From Diaminobutyricibacter sp049994905 (GTDB lineage Bacteria; Actinomycetota; Actinomycetes; Actinomycetales; Microbacteriaceae): DNA of 64,000 nt. The stretch lies in the NCBI RefSeq assembly GCF_049994905.1, contig NZ_CP188258.1, forward strand, positions 868,001 through 932,000, given 5' to 3'. Shown one piece after another: positions 42,040 to 50,421 of this stretch (position 1 is the stretch's first letter; every line of letters begins with the position of its first letter). The position numbers were made by a program, and so were the translations under genes. A model generated the notes under the pieces. It was not told the DNA's origin and did not search any database. It saw only the letters and a program-made list of their open reading frames with translations.

Positions 42040-42579
42040 GTGAAGAGACCCATCGCGATCATCTCCGCTACCGCGCTCGTTGCGGTCGGATTGCTCCTCA
42101 CGGGCTGCTCCGATCCCAGCCCTGCTCCGAGCGCCGACCCCACGACGTCGAGTCCGGCTCCGACGTCGACTCCCGATAACGGGCCGACCATTCTGGCGTT
42201 CGGCGAGAACATGACATACAAAGACGGTGTTGCCATCACGGTGTCGGCTCCCGAGGCATACACCCCACCCTCGTACGACGTGGGCGCTACTCACCCTCCG
42301 TACGTCATCTTCACCCTCACGATCACGAATGGCTCCTCCGAGAACCTGAGCCCGCTCGCCTCCCCGCAGGTCAGCTCGGCTGGAGGATTCGCGACCCAGA
42401 TCCTCCACGCCGGTGACGCGGGCGGTCCCGTGGCGTATGCACCCACCGACGTGATCCTGCCGGGCGGCTCGGTTACGTGGCAGGAGGCGTTCGCTGTCAA
42501 CGACGCCTCGCAGCTCACTCTTCAGGTGTCGCCAGAGCCCATCACCTATACCGCCGTCGTCTACACGAACACAAAATAA
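42040..42579 (+). CDS. Secreted lipoprotein with immunoglobulin-like DUF4352-type fold
   Basis: A 179-residue lipoprotein starting at GTG 42040. The signal peptide ends in the lipobox LLTGC near residue 22, then a Ser/Pro/Thr linker. The folded part (DGVAITVSAPEAYTPP, then PYVIFTLTITNGSSENLSPL, then VILPGGSVTWQEAFAV) has the beta-sandwich pattern of DUF4352/telomeric-repeat-like lipoproteins. Function unknown. No operon partner; a truncated SDR gene follows after 25 bp. Confidence 0.8.
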   Translation: MKRPIAIISATALVAVGLLLTGCSDPSPAPSADPTTSSPAPTSTPDNGPTILAFGENMTYKDGVAITVSAPEAYTPPSYDVGATHPPYVIFTLTITNGSSENLSPLASPQVSSAGGFATQILHAGDAGGPVAYAPTDVILPGGSVTWQEAFAVNDASQLTLQVSPEPITYTAVVYTNTK

Positions 42580-42604
42580 AACCAGACTCCAGCCTGCATT
42601 CGGA

Positions 42605-42916
42605 GTGGGTGACTCGCTGGCCAAAGCCTCCCTCCTGGTCGGCCCAATATTCCGCACTGTGCTCCGGAAGACCTACGCAGACAAAGCCGCATCGGAAGTG
42701 TTCTTGAAGAAGTGCGACCTGAAATGGACCCTCGAATATCGCAGAGCATTGAACGACCGGGACAGCACCCGGTACGCCGCGGTCACCCTCGAGGATGCCC
42801 GAAAATTGCCCATCGTTCCCTCGACGTCCCGGACGAACGTCGCTGCGTTACTGCTCCATTCTGCTGTTCAGGACAGCTTTGTCCGTCAAACCGTCGTCGT
42901 AACCGACGCTAAATAG
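42605..42916 (+). pseudogene. C-terminal fragment of an NAD(P)H-binding atypical SDR
   Basis: The 103-codon frame begins GDSLAKASLLVGPIFRTVLR, then KTYADKAASEVFLKKCDLKW, then TLEY, and ends SFVRQTVVVTDAK. That order (GVGDS, FRTxLRKTYADKxxxE, DLxWTxxYPxxL, RTNVAALLL, RQTVVV) is the second half of NmrA/YwnB-like NAD(P)H-binding proteins. The Rossmann nucleotide-binding first half is missing, and the usual GR(Y/L)RV segment is degenerate. It reads as a decayed remnant rather than a small gene. Confidence 0.6.
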
Positions 42917-43427
42917 GCCATCGAACGCCCACCAAACAAGTCGTCGGATGCCGCCCCAGGTGCGCGCGAAATCACCTGCCTCTGGTCACTACCGGGAGCG
43001 TTACCGGCAGTTCCGAGTCTCAGGCCGGTAGGTACGGCGACGTCCGCGACGCTCCCAGTGGCGTTCGACATCATCTACAACATTTCGCTCACCTGAGGGC
43101 TGAAGCCGGGGGAAGATGCGTGTCCCGCCCTCCGCGGCGGGACACGTGGCCGTCTTAGTCCGTGACCTTTGCGGGTTCCGAGCAGCCGTCCGTTCGGTGA
43201 GGCGCAGAAAACCTGCTTCACCTCACTGAGCCTGGGCCATAGCAAGCGAGCCGCGTGAAGATAAAGTTGTAACTCTCCTGAAGGCCAATCGAGCAGGAGA
43301 TTGCCGCCAGCGAAAGATTCAGGACGCTGTCGAGTGGGTCGCGGCAGAGACAGCCACGGAGGCCGACAATGCGAAGAACCTGTGATCGCAGAACTGCCCA
43401 CGCGGAACCACCGCTGAAAGGCCCGCC
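42917..43427. other. Intergenic stretch with one strong hairpin
   Basis: About 510 bp with no convincing gene between the SDR fragment and the membrane protein gene. It contains the 11-bp-stem hairpin at 43119-43146. A GAAAGG ribosome site for the next gene lies at its right end. Confidence 0.5.
43119..43146. terminator. Strong GC-rich hairpin
   Basis: CGTGTCCCGCC (43119-43129) pairs perfectly with GGCGGGACACG (43136-43146) around a 6-nt loop. Only weak T-content follows (TGGCCGTCTT), so termination would be less efficient than a classical Rho-independent site. It may instead separate the degraded SDR region from the next gene. Confidence 0.45.
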
Positions 43428-44120
43428 ATGGTGACCGACCGCCCAGGGCTCGCGCAGGAGCCCGGGGTGCTCGGCAATGAGCGGCTGACCGCGCTCGCCG
43501 GGGCGGTCATCCTGGTGCTGAGCGTGATCGAGATGATCACCGTCGCCGCACTGCACAGTCTGATGGCAGCGCATATCGTCGTCGGCACCCTTCTGGCAGG
43601 GCCGGTGATCGTCAAGTTGGCAAGCACGGGTTGGCGCTTCGTGCGCTACTACACCCATGCCCCGGCCTACCGCCGCAAAGGCCCACCACGCCTGCTGCCC
43701 AGGGTGCTCGCCCCCGTGCTGGTCGCTTCCACGCTGGGGGTGATCGGCAGTGGCATCGCTCTGGCGATTACGGGGCCAGCCCCCCGGGCCCTCATCGTCA
43801 TCCACGTCCTCAGCTTCCTGGTCTGGATGGTCACCCTTGCCATCCACCTCGTCGCTTATCTTCCGAGAGCCCTACGGTTGATCGCCGACGACCTGTCCCG
43901 GCGGCCCACCCCGCCGGGAGTACCCGGGCGAAACACCCGACTGTCGGCCACCTTCGGGGGCCTCGCAATCGGGGCGGTGGGTGCTGCGCTCCTCGTGCCG
44001 GCTATTCCGGCGTGGACCGCGTGGGGCGCCGCGGACGGCACCAAATTCCTCATCGTCGCCGCCATCGCGGCACTCATCGGAGCAGCGCTTGCTCGGTTCA
44101 GCCGAGCCAAGGAAGGCTGA
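43428..44120 (+). CDS. Hypothetical four-to-five-helix membrane protein
   Basis: A 230-residue protein with helices at about 22-45, 48-68, 90-115, 120-145 and 175-225. Histidines on or near helices (TVAALHSLMAAHIVVG, VIHVLSFLVWMVTLAIHLVAY) recall the heme-ligating pattern of cytochrome b561/DUF4405-like proteins, but pairing is not proven. A GAAAGG ribosome site precedes the ATG. It converges on the Ni/Co permease gene with 47 bp between stops. Role unknown. Confidence 0.65.
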   Translation: MVTDRPGLAQEPGVLGNERLTALAGAVILVLSVIEMITVAALHSLMAAHIVVGTLLAGPVIVKLASTGWRFVRYYTHAPAYRRKGPPRLLPRVLAPVLVASTLGVIGSGIALAITGPAPRALIVIHVLSFLVWMVTLAIHLVAYLPRALRLIADDLSRRPTPPGVPGRNTRLSATFGGLAIGAVGAALLVPAIPAWTAWGAADGTKFLIVAAIAALIGAALARFSRAKEG

Positions 44121-44167
44121 GGCCGGCTGGAGTAGGGGCGGTGCAAACGCGGCTCTCGCCCGCGACC

Positions 44168-45280
44168 CTAGGGCTGCAACGTCTCGTCACGCGGGCTGGC
44201 CGACCATTTTTCCTCGATGCGCCCGTACTTCCAGATGGTGACAGCGAGAATCCACACAAACGCGAAGACGAGGACGACGAGATAGCCGGCGTTGTTGAGA
44301 TTCACCTGACCGATGATTGCCATCGGCCCTGTGGTGATTCCTGCTTTGTCGTCCACGACGGACACGAGTTCGATGGTGCCGATGACCAGGGCCACGGTCA
44401 CGGACAGGGCGGTGATGACGAGGTTGTAGTAGATCTTCCTGACCGGACGCGCGAATGCCCACCCGTACGCGAAGTTCATGAAGCAGCCGTCGAGGGAATC
44501 CAGCAGACTCATCCCGGCCGCGAACAGGATCGGCAGGGTCAGAATCGCATACCAGGGAAGTGCAAAGGCTGCGGCGCCGCCTGCGAGGACGAGCAGGCTC
44601 ACCTCGGTGGCGGTGTCGAAGCCCAGCCCGAAGAGCAGTCCGACAAGGTACATCTGCCAGGGCTTCGTGATGACCCGGGTCGCGCGGCCGAAGAACCGGT
44701 TCACCAAGCCGCGGCTGCTCAACTGCTTTTCGAGGGCGGCCTCGTCATAGTCCCCATTTCGCAAGCGTCGGAAACCTTTGAGGATCCCCACAAGGACGAT
44801 GAGGTTCAGGATCCCAATGATCCAGAGGAACACACCAGAGACACTGGTGCCTATGACGGAGAGGATGCTGTGCAGGGCGGACGCGTCGGAGTCGACCTGA
44901 TTCGCCAGCATTCGGATTCCGGCAGCGAGAAGGAGGCAGAGTCCGAAAACGATACTGGAGTGCCCGAGGGAGAACCAGAATCCGACCGATAGAGGCCGTT
45001 TGCCGCCGGTCATGAGCTTGCGCGTGGTGTTGTCGATGGCCGCGATGTGGTCAGCGTCGAAAGCGTGGCGCAGCCCGAGGATGTAGGCGGTCACACCGAG
45101 CCCGATCCCGAAGCTCTGTCCGGAGTCGAGCCGGAGGTTCTGCGGGGCCACCACCCCGGCGAGAACTCCCCAACCGACGAGATGCAGCGCGACGACGGTG
45201 CTGGTCATCGTCGCCACCGAGATCCATTCGCGGCCGGTGAGGGCACCCCTGATCGCTCGGAGCCGGGAGGTCACTGACAT
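44168..45280 (-). CDS. NiCoT-family nickel/cobalt permease
   Basis: A 370-residue membrane protein starting at the ATG at 45280. The signature RHAFDADHIAAIDNTTRKLM in helix II is diagnostic of the NiCoT (HoxN/NixA/NicT) family and its His-x4-Asp-His core is intact. FSLGHSSIVFGL and LGFDTATEVSLL are the second and third family motifs. It imports Ni2+ or Co2+. It is the last gene of a six-gene minus-strand operon 10 nt after the sulfite-oxidase-type gene; a link between its metal and an enzyme of the operon is not evident. Confidence 0.93.
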   Translation of the reverse strand: MSVTSRLRAIRGALTGREWISVATMTSTVVALHLVGWGVLAGVVAPQNLRLDSGQSFGIGLGVTAYILGLRHAFDADHIAAIDNTTRKLMTGGKRPLSVGFWFSLGHSSIVFGLCLLLAAGIRMLANQVDSDASALHSILSVIGTSVSGVFLWIIGILNLIVLVGILKGFRRLRNGDYDEAALEKQLSSRGLVNRFFGRATRVITKPWQMYLVGLLFGLGFDTATEVSLLVLAGGAAAFALPWYAILTLPILFAAGMSLLDSLDGCFMNFAYGWAFARPVRKIYYNLVITALSVTVALVIGTIELVSVVDDKAGITTGPMAIIGQVNLNNAGYLVVLVFAFVWILAVTIWKYGRIEEKWSASPRDETLQP

Positions 45281-45290
45281 GCGCCCGATC

Positions 45291-46370
45291 TCAGATGACG
45301 TCGACGTAGACCACCTCGATAGCGTTGTTGCCGTAGCCGAGCCGGTTCCACGGCGGCACTTCCGGCTGTACGTTGCCGGCTGCGTCTGTAGCCCTGACCC
45401 GCACGGTATGGCGCCCGACGTCGGTTGCTTCCCAATCGAATGACCAGTCCTGCCATTGGTACGGGCCGGACGGGGGCTCGAGCTTGGCCGCATACCACTC
45501 GCCTGCTCCGGTGAGACTGACATCGACCCGGACCACAGGCCCAGCACCGGACCACGCTTTGCCGCGCACCGCATGGCTGCCGGCGGCGATAGTGGATCCG
45601 GCGGCCGGCGTGGTCATGCGGGCTCGCACGCGCATGATGTCGACGGGCTCCGGCGGGCGGTCGGGCCACTCGTACATATAGTGGCCGGTCTGGAATTCGC
45701 CGGCATAGGGCTCGGTGAGGACATCGATCCGCTTGAGCCATTTCACGGATGCAACGGCATACCAGTGCGGAACGACGAGGCGGAACGGCGCCCCATGGTC
45801 CTGGCCCAGGGGCTCGCCGTTCATCTCATATGCGATGAGCATCTCTGCGTTCGGATCGAGGGCTTGAACCAGCGGCAGGGCACGGACGAATGTCAGGTTG
45901 TTCCTGTCTGTGTCGGCGAGCACCGGGTTGAGGTGGTACGGGCCATGGTCGGCGCCTTCGAAACGCACGTCGACGCCGGTCGCCGACGGACTCGTCTGTG
46001 CCAGCACTTCGTGCAGGTAGACGCCCTTCCAGCGCGCGGTCGATACGGCGTAGTCGCCCCACGGCTCCCCGGTCGGCAGCGGCCTCATTGCCGGCCGCCC
46101 GTTCCCTGCGCACTCAAGGGTCACCGCAGCCTCGTGCGCTGGCATCGCGCGCAAGTCGTCCAGCGTCAATGTGATCGGCGTCTGTACCGCTCCGCCGATC
46201 TGAAGTGTTCCGTCATGCTCTGGAAGTGGAAAGTTGCTGCGTACGTAGTGGAATTCGGTGGGGGTGATCTCGGTGGCGAGCGCCGCGGCGGGAGCCTCGG
46301 CGTTGTACGGAGCCGGATTGATCATCTGTAGGGCGGCACGCTCGGCGGCGAGTTCATCGGTCAGTGACAT
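45291..46370 (-). CDS. Sulfite-oxidase-type molybdopterin oxidoreductase, cytoplasmic
   Basis: A 359-residue molybdoenzyme. The Mo-ligating Cys87 lies in VTLECAGNGR, and cofactor-binding blocks include LTLDDLRAMPAHE and LIAYEMNGEPLGQDHGAPFRLVVP, then HWYAVASVKWLKRI. The C-terminal ~110 residues form the Ig-like dimerisation domain (VRARMTTPAAGSTI through EVPPWNRLGYGNNAIEVVYVD). There is no Tat or Sec signal and no cytochrome domain, unlike most sulfite dehydrogenases, so the electron acceptor is unclear. Part of the DyP/DUF4331 operon. Confidence 0.9.
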   Translation of the reverse strand: MSLTDELAAERAALQMINPAPYNAEAPAAALATEITPTEFHYVRSNFPLPEHDGTLQIGGAVQTPITLTLDDLRAMPAHEAAVTLECAGNGRPAMRPLPTGEPWGDYAVSTARWKGVYLHEVLAQTSPSATGVDVRFEGADHGPYHLNPVLADTDRNNLTFVRALPLVQALDPNAEMLIAYEMNGEPLGQDHGAPFRLVVPHWYAVASVKWLKRIDVLTEPYAGEFQTGHYMYEWPDRPPEPVDIMRVRARMTTPAAGSTIAAGSHAVRGKAWSGAGPVVRVDVSLTGAGEWYAAKLEPPSGPYQWQDWSFDWEATDVGRHTVRVRATDAAGNVQPEVPPWNRLGYGNNAIEVVYVDVI

Positions 46371-46394
46371 GGCACATCCTCCTCGTAAGCTGGA

Positions 46395-47246
46395 TCAGAA
46401 GTCGGCGTCAAGGAATACGGGGTCGCGATCATCGTTGAAGGCGCCGATGCCTTCAATTCGGTCAGGATGAATGGCCGAGCGCCAGTGCGCGTCCATCATG
46501 ATCGCGATTGCTTCCTCAATCGGTTGTCCCTCCCCGAGTTGCACGGCACGTTTGACGGCCTGAACCGCCGTCGGCGAGTTGCCAGCGATCTTCTCGGCGA
46601 TCCGTTCCGCGGCGTCAGCGAGCTCGTGCGGGCTGTGGATCTCGTTGACAAGGCCGAGGCGGTACGCTTCGGCTGCGGTGATCGGGTCGCCCGTCATCAG
46701 CATCTGCAAGGCCATCCCTGTTCCGACGCGACGCGGCAGGAACACCGGCGACCCGCCGCCGGCCGACAGTCCGAGCATCGCCTCGGGCTGACCGAAGGTG
46801 GCGTTCTCGGACGCGATGATGAAGTCGCAACTCTGGGCGAGTTCGCATCCGCCGCCGTAGGCGATCCCATTGACAGCAGCGAAGAGCGGCTTACGCAGTT
46901 GACGGACGGTGTACAGCGTGTGATCGAAGGCCTGGCGCTGGCGGAGCCAACCCTCCTTCGTCATGGACTTGCGCTCACGGAGATCGCTGCCGACCGAGAA
47001 CGCCCGGTCACCGGCGCCGGTGAGGATGACGACACGGACCCTCGTCTGCACGGCAACGGTTTCCACGATCTCGGTCAGTCGAACACCCATCTCGGTCGAG
47101 ATCGCGTTGTCCGCGTGCGGCCGGTTGAGCGTGATCAGCGCAATCTGGTCGTCCTTGAGGTAGTCGAGGAGAACGGGCGACTCCGGTTCCTCGGCTTCGG
47201 CGTCAGGCGGGGCGAAGTCGAGTTTCTTCCAGCGGTCGGTGCTCAT
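46395..47246 (-). CDS. Enoyl-CoA hydratase/isomerase (crotonase) family protein
   Basis: A 283-residue crotonase with an N-terminal extension of ~30 acidic residues. ALITLNRPHADNAIS starts the fold, the oxyanion segment is VNGIAYGGGCELAQSCDFIIAS, and both usual acid positions are present (Glu in GGCELA and Glu in GQPEAMLGLSAGGG). The C-terminal trimerisation helix ends in FLDADF. It would hydrate or isomerise a CoA thioester. Why it sits with a DyP peroxidase and a molybdoenzyme is not evident. Gaps of 24-25 nt to both neighbours suggest one transcript. Confidence 0.9.
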   Translation of the reverse strand: MSTDRWKKLDFAPPDAEAEEPESPVLLDYLKDDQIALITLNRPHADNAISTEMGVRLTEIVETVAVQTRVRVVILTGAGDRAFSVGSDLRERKSMTKEGWLRQRQAFDHTLYTVRQLRKPLFAAVNGIAYGGGCELAQSCDFIIASENATFGQPEAMLGLSAGGGSPVFLPRRVGTGMALQMLMTGDPITAAEAYRLGLVNEIHSPHELADAAERIAEKIAGNSPTAVQAVKRAVQLGEGQPIEEAIAIMMDAHWRSAIHPDRIEGIGAFNDDRDPVFLDADF

Positions 47247-47271
47247 TTTTCGGTCTCCTTGGTCGAGACGG

Positions 47272-48612
47272 TCACGGCAGGTCCGCGAGCCAGCGCATGG
47301 CCGACAGGCTCGGAGCGAAGAAGTATTCGCCTCCGCGTGTGGTTACGAACGGCGGAACGTCCTGCAGCCGTCGCCGGATCGGTCGCTGGGGAATGGTGAA
47401 GTCGGTCGCATGTCCGTTTGCTCCCACAAGAGGGTCTGCCTCATTGGGGGCACCGATGAAGATCCCGTCGTTGAGCCACTGCGTCTTGACGAATTCGAAC
47501 TGTCGCTTGATGTGCGCGCCGACGAAGACGAAGATGATGCCCCGGTCGGCGCCGTCGTCCTCCAACACCCCATCGGGAAGCGTGGGACCGTAGCTGGTGC
47601 CGCGCCGGATCATGCGGTGCAGGCGGGTGTCGACACTGCTTTCACCGTCGAACGAGTCGCGCGGATTGGCTCGTCGGGCGTGGGCGCCCACGGGGCATTT
47701 GAAACCACGCGGGTCATCTCCATAGAGGAAGTCGTTGTTGCGATGCGGGTCGCCGCCGAGCTCCGGATCGCCGTGGTCCGGCGACAGCGCGAGCGGGGTC
47801 CCGTCGTGCCAACGGCCCACCATTTTCGCACCGAGCATCGCCTCCTCCGCACGGTTGGCGGCCTTCGCGTGGAGGTATTGCCGGTAGGCCGCCACCTTGG
47901 TGTGCAACTTCCGGAAGACGACATAGGTGCCGTTTCGGCCGAGAACATCGGGTGTTGGCATAGGCGGCAGTTCGCCCGTCTCGTCCGGGTAGCCGAGGAT
48001 GATCTCGCCCGCCTTGAGCGGTCGCTCATGCGGATTCGTTGGCGGCCTCCCGCTGCCCTCAACAGTCGGTTGACCAATGCCGTCTTTGAAGCCGAACGAG
48101 GTGCGCCCCGTCGGGAGCTGATAGCAGTCCTGCCGCCAGACAACGGTGATGCCGTCGAGCTCCTGGTGCGCGCGACGGGCCCGCTCTGCGACGGCCTCAA
48201 GGTGGGCGGCGTCGGGGGAAAGGACGGCGATCGCCACGTGCACGTCGGATGTACCGAACGGTTTTTCCCAGTGTTCCGGGCTGCTCTCGCCGACGTCGCC
48301 CAGGTGTTCCGCGCGAGCGGCCATTCCCTCGCGGAATTCAAGGGAGAAGCTGTCCAGCGATGTTTGCGGGACTCCGAGCGCTTTGAGACCGTGATACGTG
48401 AACGCGACGGTGATCCACGCATCCTTTCCGGGATCGGAGGAGGGCACCCCCGAATCGACCACGTCCACGAGCCGTCGGACCAGTTCTCGTCCGTCCGCGG
48501 GATCATCGATCCGCAACATCAGGTAGGCGCCGACGTAGGGGGACGGACGCTCGTGCAGCGCGCCGCTCTGAATGTCTGTGAGCTCGAGTGTCACGTTTTC
48601 GGCTGTAGGCAT
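47272..48612 (-). CDS. DyP-type heme peroxidase
   Basis: A 446-residue dye-decolourising-type peroxidase. The GxxDG motif is FGFKDGIGQP, with catalytic Asp177. The proximal heme His311 and the distal-side Arg318 lie in CPVGAHARRANPRD. DRGIIFVFVGAHIKRQFEFVKTQWLND near the C terminus is typical of the family. No Tat signal is present, so it is probably cytoplasmic or encapsulated, unlike EfeB. It is longer than the compact B-type enzymes. It is translated with the DUF4331 gene (2 nt apart). Confidence 0.93.
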   Translation of the reverse strand: MPTAENVTLELTDIQSGALHERPSPYVGAYLMLRIDDPADGRELVRRLVDVVDSGVPSSDPGKDAWITVAFTYHGLKALGVPQTSLDSFSLEFREGMAARAEHLGDVGESSPEHWEKPFGTSDVHVAIAVLSPDAAHLEAVAERARRAHQELDGITVVWRQDCYQLPTGRTSFGFKDGIGQPTVEGSGRPPTNPHERPLKAGEIILGYPDETGELPPMPTPDVLGRNGTYVVFRKLHTKVAAYRQYLHAKAANRAEEAMLGAKMVGRWHDGTPLALSPDHGDPELGGDPHRNNDFLYGDDPRGFKCPVGAHARRANPRDSFDGESSVDTRLHRMIRRGTSYGPTLPDGVLEDDGADRGIIFVFVGAHIKRQFEFVKTQWLNDGIFIGAPNEADPLVGANGHATDFTIPQRPIRRRLQDVPPFVTTRGGEYFFAPSLSAMRWLADLP

Positions 48613-48614
48613 CT

Positions 48615-49754
48615 TCAGTGATGTTCCGGCTTTTCGGGCGGAGTGGGGTTGGGGGGTGAAAGGTAGGGGAAGCTTCGCGAGGCGGGCCGCGTGGACTTGT
48701 CGACCCCGTCGCTGATGATGGGCCCGTTGCCGGCGTTGATGAACGTCGTAAAAAAGGCGTCCATGACGTCGTCGTTGATTGTTCGACCGCCACAGGTCTG
48801 GTGGCCTCGGCTCCCGAGGGCGGCGAGCTCGATCTCGAGGAACGAGCCCTTCTCCTGGTAAGGCTTGGTGACATCGACGACCAGGTAGTCAGCGAGCACG
48901 AGCTCGGTCAGCGGATGGACCGTGCCGTTCAGCGGCCAATCCGTCTTCCCGTCGAGGCCGTCCCAGAAGGCGAGGTTCGCATTGAGTCGTGCCCGGTAGG
49001 CGCCCTCGTAGCCGTGCTGGATGTGGAACGCGTCCTCCATGTTGTACAGGTCGCGGATTTCAAGGTCTTGATTGACCGGATCGAACTGCTTGGCCGCAAG
49101 GAGCAAGTTCTTCACCTCGGGTCGCCCGACCCGTTCGATCCGCACGTTGAACGTGCCGCGCGTCAGGGTCTCTGCGACGACGCCGACCAGCGTCGCGCCG
49201 CCGAGCAGAGCGGTGTCGATCTCGACGACCAGACCGAGGATGTTCTTGCCGTCCATGTAGATCGCCCCCAGCTCCGCGAAGGCGAGCTGACCCGTCGCAA
49301 CCGTCTTCAGCGCGGCTGGAGCATCCAGGATGAACGGATCCCACCGTGCACCAGCGAAGACCCGCACGCCGTGTCCGGAACCGCCCGCTTCGTCGTTGAC
49401 GCGGAACGAGACCCTCTCACCTGACGGGGTGGTGCAGGTCCCCTCCTGCTGGAAAGGTTGGTCATCCTGAATCGTCGGCGGAGAGAACACGCAATCGAAC
49501 ACGAACTCCTCAGCGCCGTGTTCGGGACCTGCATTGAACGGCGGCTGACCTCCAGGAGGATTGGCTGTGAGCGGTCGTACACGGAACCGGTAGATGAGGC
49601 CCTCGGAGAGCGCATTGGAGACTTTCGCGAAGGGCAGGGTGTTCATCACGAGGACGAGATGTCCTGGGCGCTCCGGGCTCGGAAAGGCATAGACGTCCGT
49701 GATGTCGGCGATGGCGTTGGCCAACGCGCGGGGGCCCGAGATGTGATCCGACAC
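48615..49754 (-). CDS. DUF4331-family protein
   Basis: A 379-residue protein opening with SDHISGPRALANAIADITDVYAFPSPERPGHLVLVMNTLP, the hallmark of DUF4331. These proteins are often predicted to be metal-binding or surface beta-propeller-like proteins. No signal peptide is visible, unlike many members. A late segment (CGGRTINDDVMDAFFTTFINAGNGP) is also conserved in the family. It lies between the unknown 182-residue protein and the DyP peroxidase, with gaps of 5 and 2 nt, so it is almost certainly part of the same functional unit. Confidence 0.85.
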   Translation of the reverse strand: MSDHISGPRALANAIADITDVYAFPSPERPGHLVLVMNTLPFAKVSNALSEGLIYRFRVRPLTANPPGGQPPFNAGPEHGAEEFVFDCVFSPPTIQDDQPFQQEGTCTTPSGERVSFRVNDEAGGSGHGVRVFAGARWDPFILDAPAALKTVATGQLAFAELGAIYMDGKNILGLVVEIDTALLGGATLVGVVAETLTRGTFNVRIERVGRPEVKNLLLAAKQFDPVNQDLEIRDLYNMEDAFHIQHGYEGAYRARLNANLAFWDGLDGKTDWPLNGTVHPLTELVLADYLVVDVTKPYQEKGSFLEIELAALGSRGHQTCGGRTINDDVMDAFFTTFINAGNGPIISDGVDKSTRPASRSFPYLSPPNPTPPEKPEHH

Positions 49755-49759
49755 GAACC

Positions 49760-50308
49760 TCAGTCTCCAGCCTCGTCGAGGAGGGGCTGTAAGGCGGGAT
49801 GCTGAAGGGCTGCGGCAGCGTCAGGGTGGTCGAGTACGCGCTGGAAGGCGGCGGCCACTCGCTCCGCCTTGCGGATCTCCTTCACAGTGCCGGGATAGTT
49901 ACGGGCATACGCCGCAGCGCTCCGCTGCGCGCCGAGGATGAACGCCTTCTCTGCGGCCAGGTCGGGCAAACCCCCGTAGCTTTCCGTGTGCTTGAAAATG
50001 ACATCAAACAGCTCCAATGTCGGTCCGGAGTTGAAGAAGTCTTCCATGTAGGAATCCCAGGGCCCATCGAAGCTCGTAATGAAGGCGAGTCGCGTGTCGT
50101 CATCAAAAAGCACGAACCGCGCTTCGTGAATCGTCGCAACCGCCATCCCGTAATCCCCTGGACGGTAGCCAGGAGTCTTCATCAACTCGTTCAAGGCAGC
50201 CCGCAGAGAGTCGCCCATTCCTTCCTTGACTCGGAAGAAGAGGCTGAACTCGCTAGTCGGGCCAACGCCGACGCCGGGACCCGGCGACTGTTCTGAGGAG
50301 GGTGCCAC
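49760..50308 (-). CDS. Unknown 182-residue protein, first gene of the DyP/DUF4331 operon
   Basis: The start is the GTG at 50308, behind a strong GAAGGAG site five bases upstream; an in-frame ATG at 50350 lacks one. The N-terminal ~18 residues are Pro/Gly-rich. The rest has a ferredoxin-like pattern: SEFSLFFRVKEGMGDSLRAALNELM, then ATIHEARFVLFDDDTRLAFITSFDGPWDSYMEDFF. The C-terminal half is helical, rich in Ala and Arg. Two such beta-alpha-beta units are reminiscent of the alpha/beta-barrel fold that DyP peroxidases also use. Function not known. Confidence 0.65.
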   Translation of the reverse strand: MAPSSEQSPGPGVGVGPTSEFSLFFRVKEGMGDSLRAALNELMKTPGYRPGDYGMAVATIHEARFVLFDDDTRLAFITSFDGPWDSYMEDFFNSGPTLELFDVIFKHTESYGGLPDLAAEKAFILGAQRSAAAYARNYPGTVKEIRKAERVAAAFQRVLDHPDAAAALQHPALQPLLDEAGD

Positions 50309-50363
50309 GTGTGCTCCTTCGATGATGTTCAACAAGCATGAAACGTCCACCCAAGCATCACGT

Positions 50364-50378
50364 CACCCCAATGGGGTG
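50364..50378. promoter_or_regulatory. 15-bp palindrome CACCCCA-A-TGGGGTG
   Basis: A perfect 7-bp arm palindrome 56 bp upstream of the DyP operon's first start, 10 bp from the MerR operator. A related ATGGGGT half occurs at 50414. It is likely a second regulator site for the divergent region. Confidence 0.5.
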
Positions 50379-50387
50379 AACCTCTTG

Positions 50388-50405
50388 ACTTCAAGCGCTT
50401 GAGGT
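50388..50405. promoter_or_regulatory. Probable MerR operator
   Basis: ACTTCAAGCGCTTGAGGT is an 18-bp near-perfect inverted repeat (one mismatch). It starts within TTGACT (a good -35 element at 50385-50390) and ends just before TATGTT. A palindrome filling the spacer between -35 and -10 is the MerR arrangement. The MerR gene starts 17 bp downstream. Confidence 0.7.
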
Positions 50406-50421
50406 ATGTTCAGATGGGGTC

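Noticed and set aside
41798..42043. 81-codon plus-strand frame before the lipoprotein
   Set aside because: No ribosome site, atypical composition, and it overlaps the better-supported lipoprotein start region.
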